Shown here in pieces: positions 63,927 through 64,000 of a stretch of 64,000 nt of DNA. The first letter of the stretch is position 1. Each line of letters opens with the position of its first letter. A model generated the notes under the pieces. It was given only the letters and a program-made list of their open reading frames with translations, was not told the origin of the DNA and did no database searches. The position numbers and the translations under genes are program-made. This stretch comes from Pseudomonadota bacterium (GTDB lineage: Bacteria > Desulfobacterota > Desulfovibrionia > Desulfovibrionales > Desulfovibrionaceae): NCBI GenBank assembly GCA_023399375.1, contig JAEWPX010000030.1:1-64000 (forward strand), in the 5' to 3' direction.

Positions 63927-64000
63927 GGCGACAGGGCGCGCCGGCCGGCTTGCCTCGCGCCGGGCGAGACGGTAGGGTGCCGGCCACTTCAGGGCAGGCG

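Overview
This window is high-GC, very gene-dense bacterial DNA. Almost the whole 64 kb is coding; the longest gaps are about 180 bases, and many genes overlap by 4 bases (ATGA or GTGA). The gene content and style (ParA-type ATPase, large surface-glycan island, a nonulosonic-acid locus, several radical SAM enzymes, sigma-54-like promoter sequence) fit a Desulfovibrio-like deltaproteobacterium (Desulfovibrionaceae). That assignment is inferred from overall character, not from a diagnostic marker gene. No rRNA, tRNA, CRISPR array, transposase or integrase was found.

Layout. (1) 47-2360: a ParA ATPase overlapping a long DNA-binding protein with a winged helix and a repeat-rich linker. (2) 2434-17485, plus strand: a first glycan block. 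It holds a NeuB-type synthase, PHP phosphatase, ATP-grasp ligase, NAD-dependent epimerases, a glycosyltransferase/acyltransferase-like fusion, two radical SAM enzymes, a CBS-nucleotide-sugar dehydrogenase fusion, a DegT aminotransferase and putative glycosyltransferases. (3) 17502-24282, minus strand: an asparagine-synthetase-like protein, an ABC exporter/flippase, two GT4 glycosyltransferases and a methyltransferase. (4) 24462-25574, plus: a lone glycosyltransferase-like gene behind a sigma-54-like site. (5) 25627-35783, minus: a YfhO-like membrane protein, methyltransferases, an epimerase-GT2 fusion, a split transketolase and a GT2 enzyme. (6) 35965-43988, plus: membrane proteins, a deacetylase, radical SAM enzymes, a flippase-like protein and a GT2 enzyme. 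(7) 44034-60428, plus: a compact nonulosonic-acid (pseudaminic/legionaminic-like) locus. It has a PseB-like dehydratase, reductases, a second NeuB-family synthase, class III and DegT aminotransferases, two SpsF-like cytidylyltransferases, a nonulosonate-associated methylase, a GNAT acetyltransferase and a PseA-like amidotransferase fused to a complete amidase. (8) 60476-63926: a membrane SGNH esterase-like protein, a methyltransferase and a GT4 glycosyltransferase; the cluster appears to continue past the window.

Taken together the island makes and modifies nucleotide-activated sugars, assembles them with a large set of glycosyltransferases, and moves lipid-linked products across the membrane. 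The final product could be O-antigen, capsule or flagellin glycan; no flagellin, polymerase or ligase gene in the window settles which.

The most unusual items are: the PseA-like/amidase-signature fusion at 56440-59067, which may be a self-contained ammonia source for sugar amidation; a short DNA motif repeated in two reading frames inside the ParA partner gene; and a G10 tract whose slippage by one base would fuse two adjacent genes in frame.
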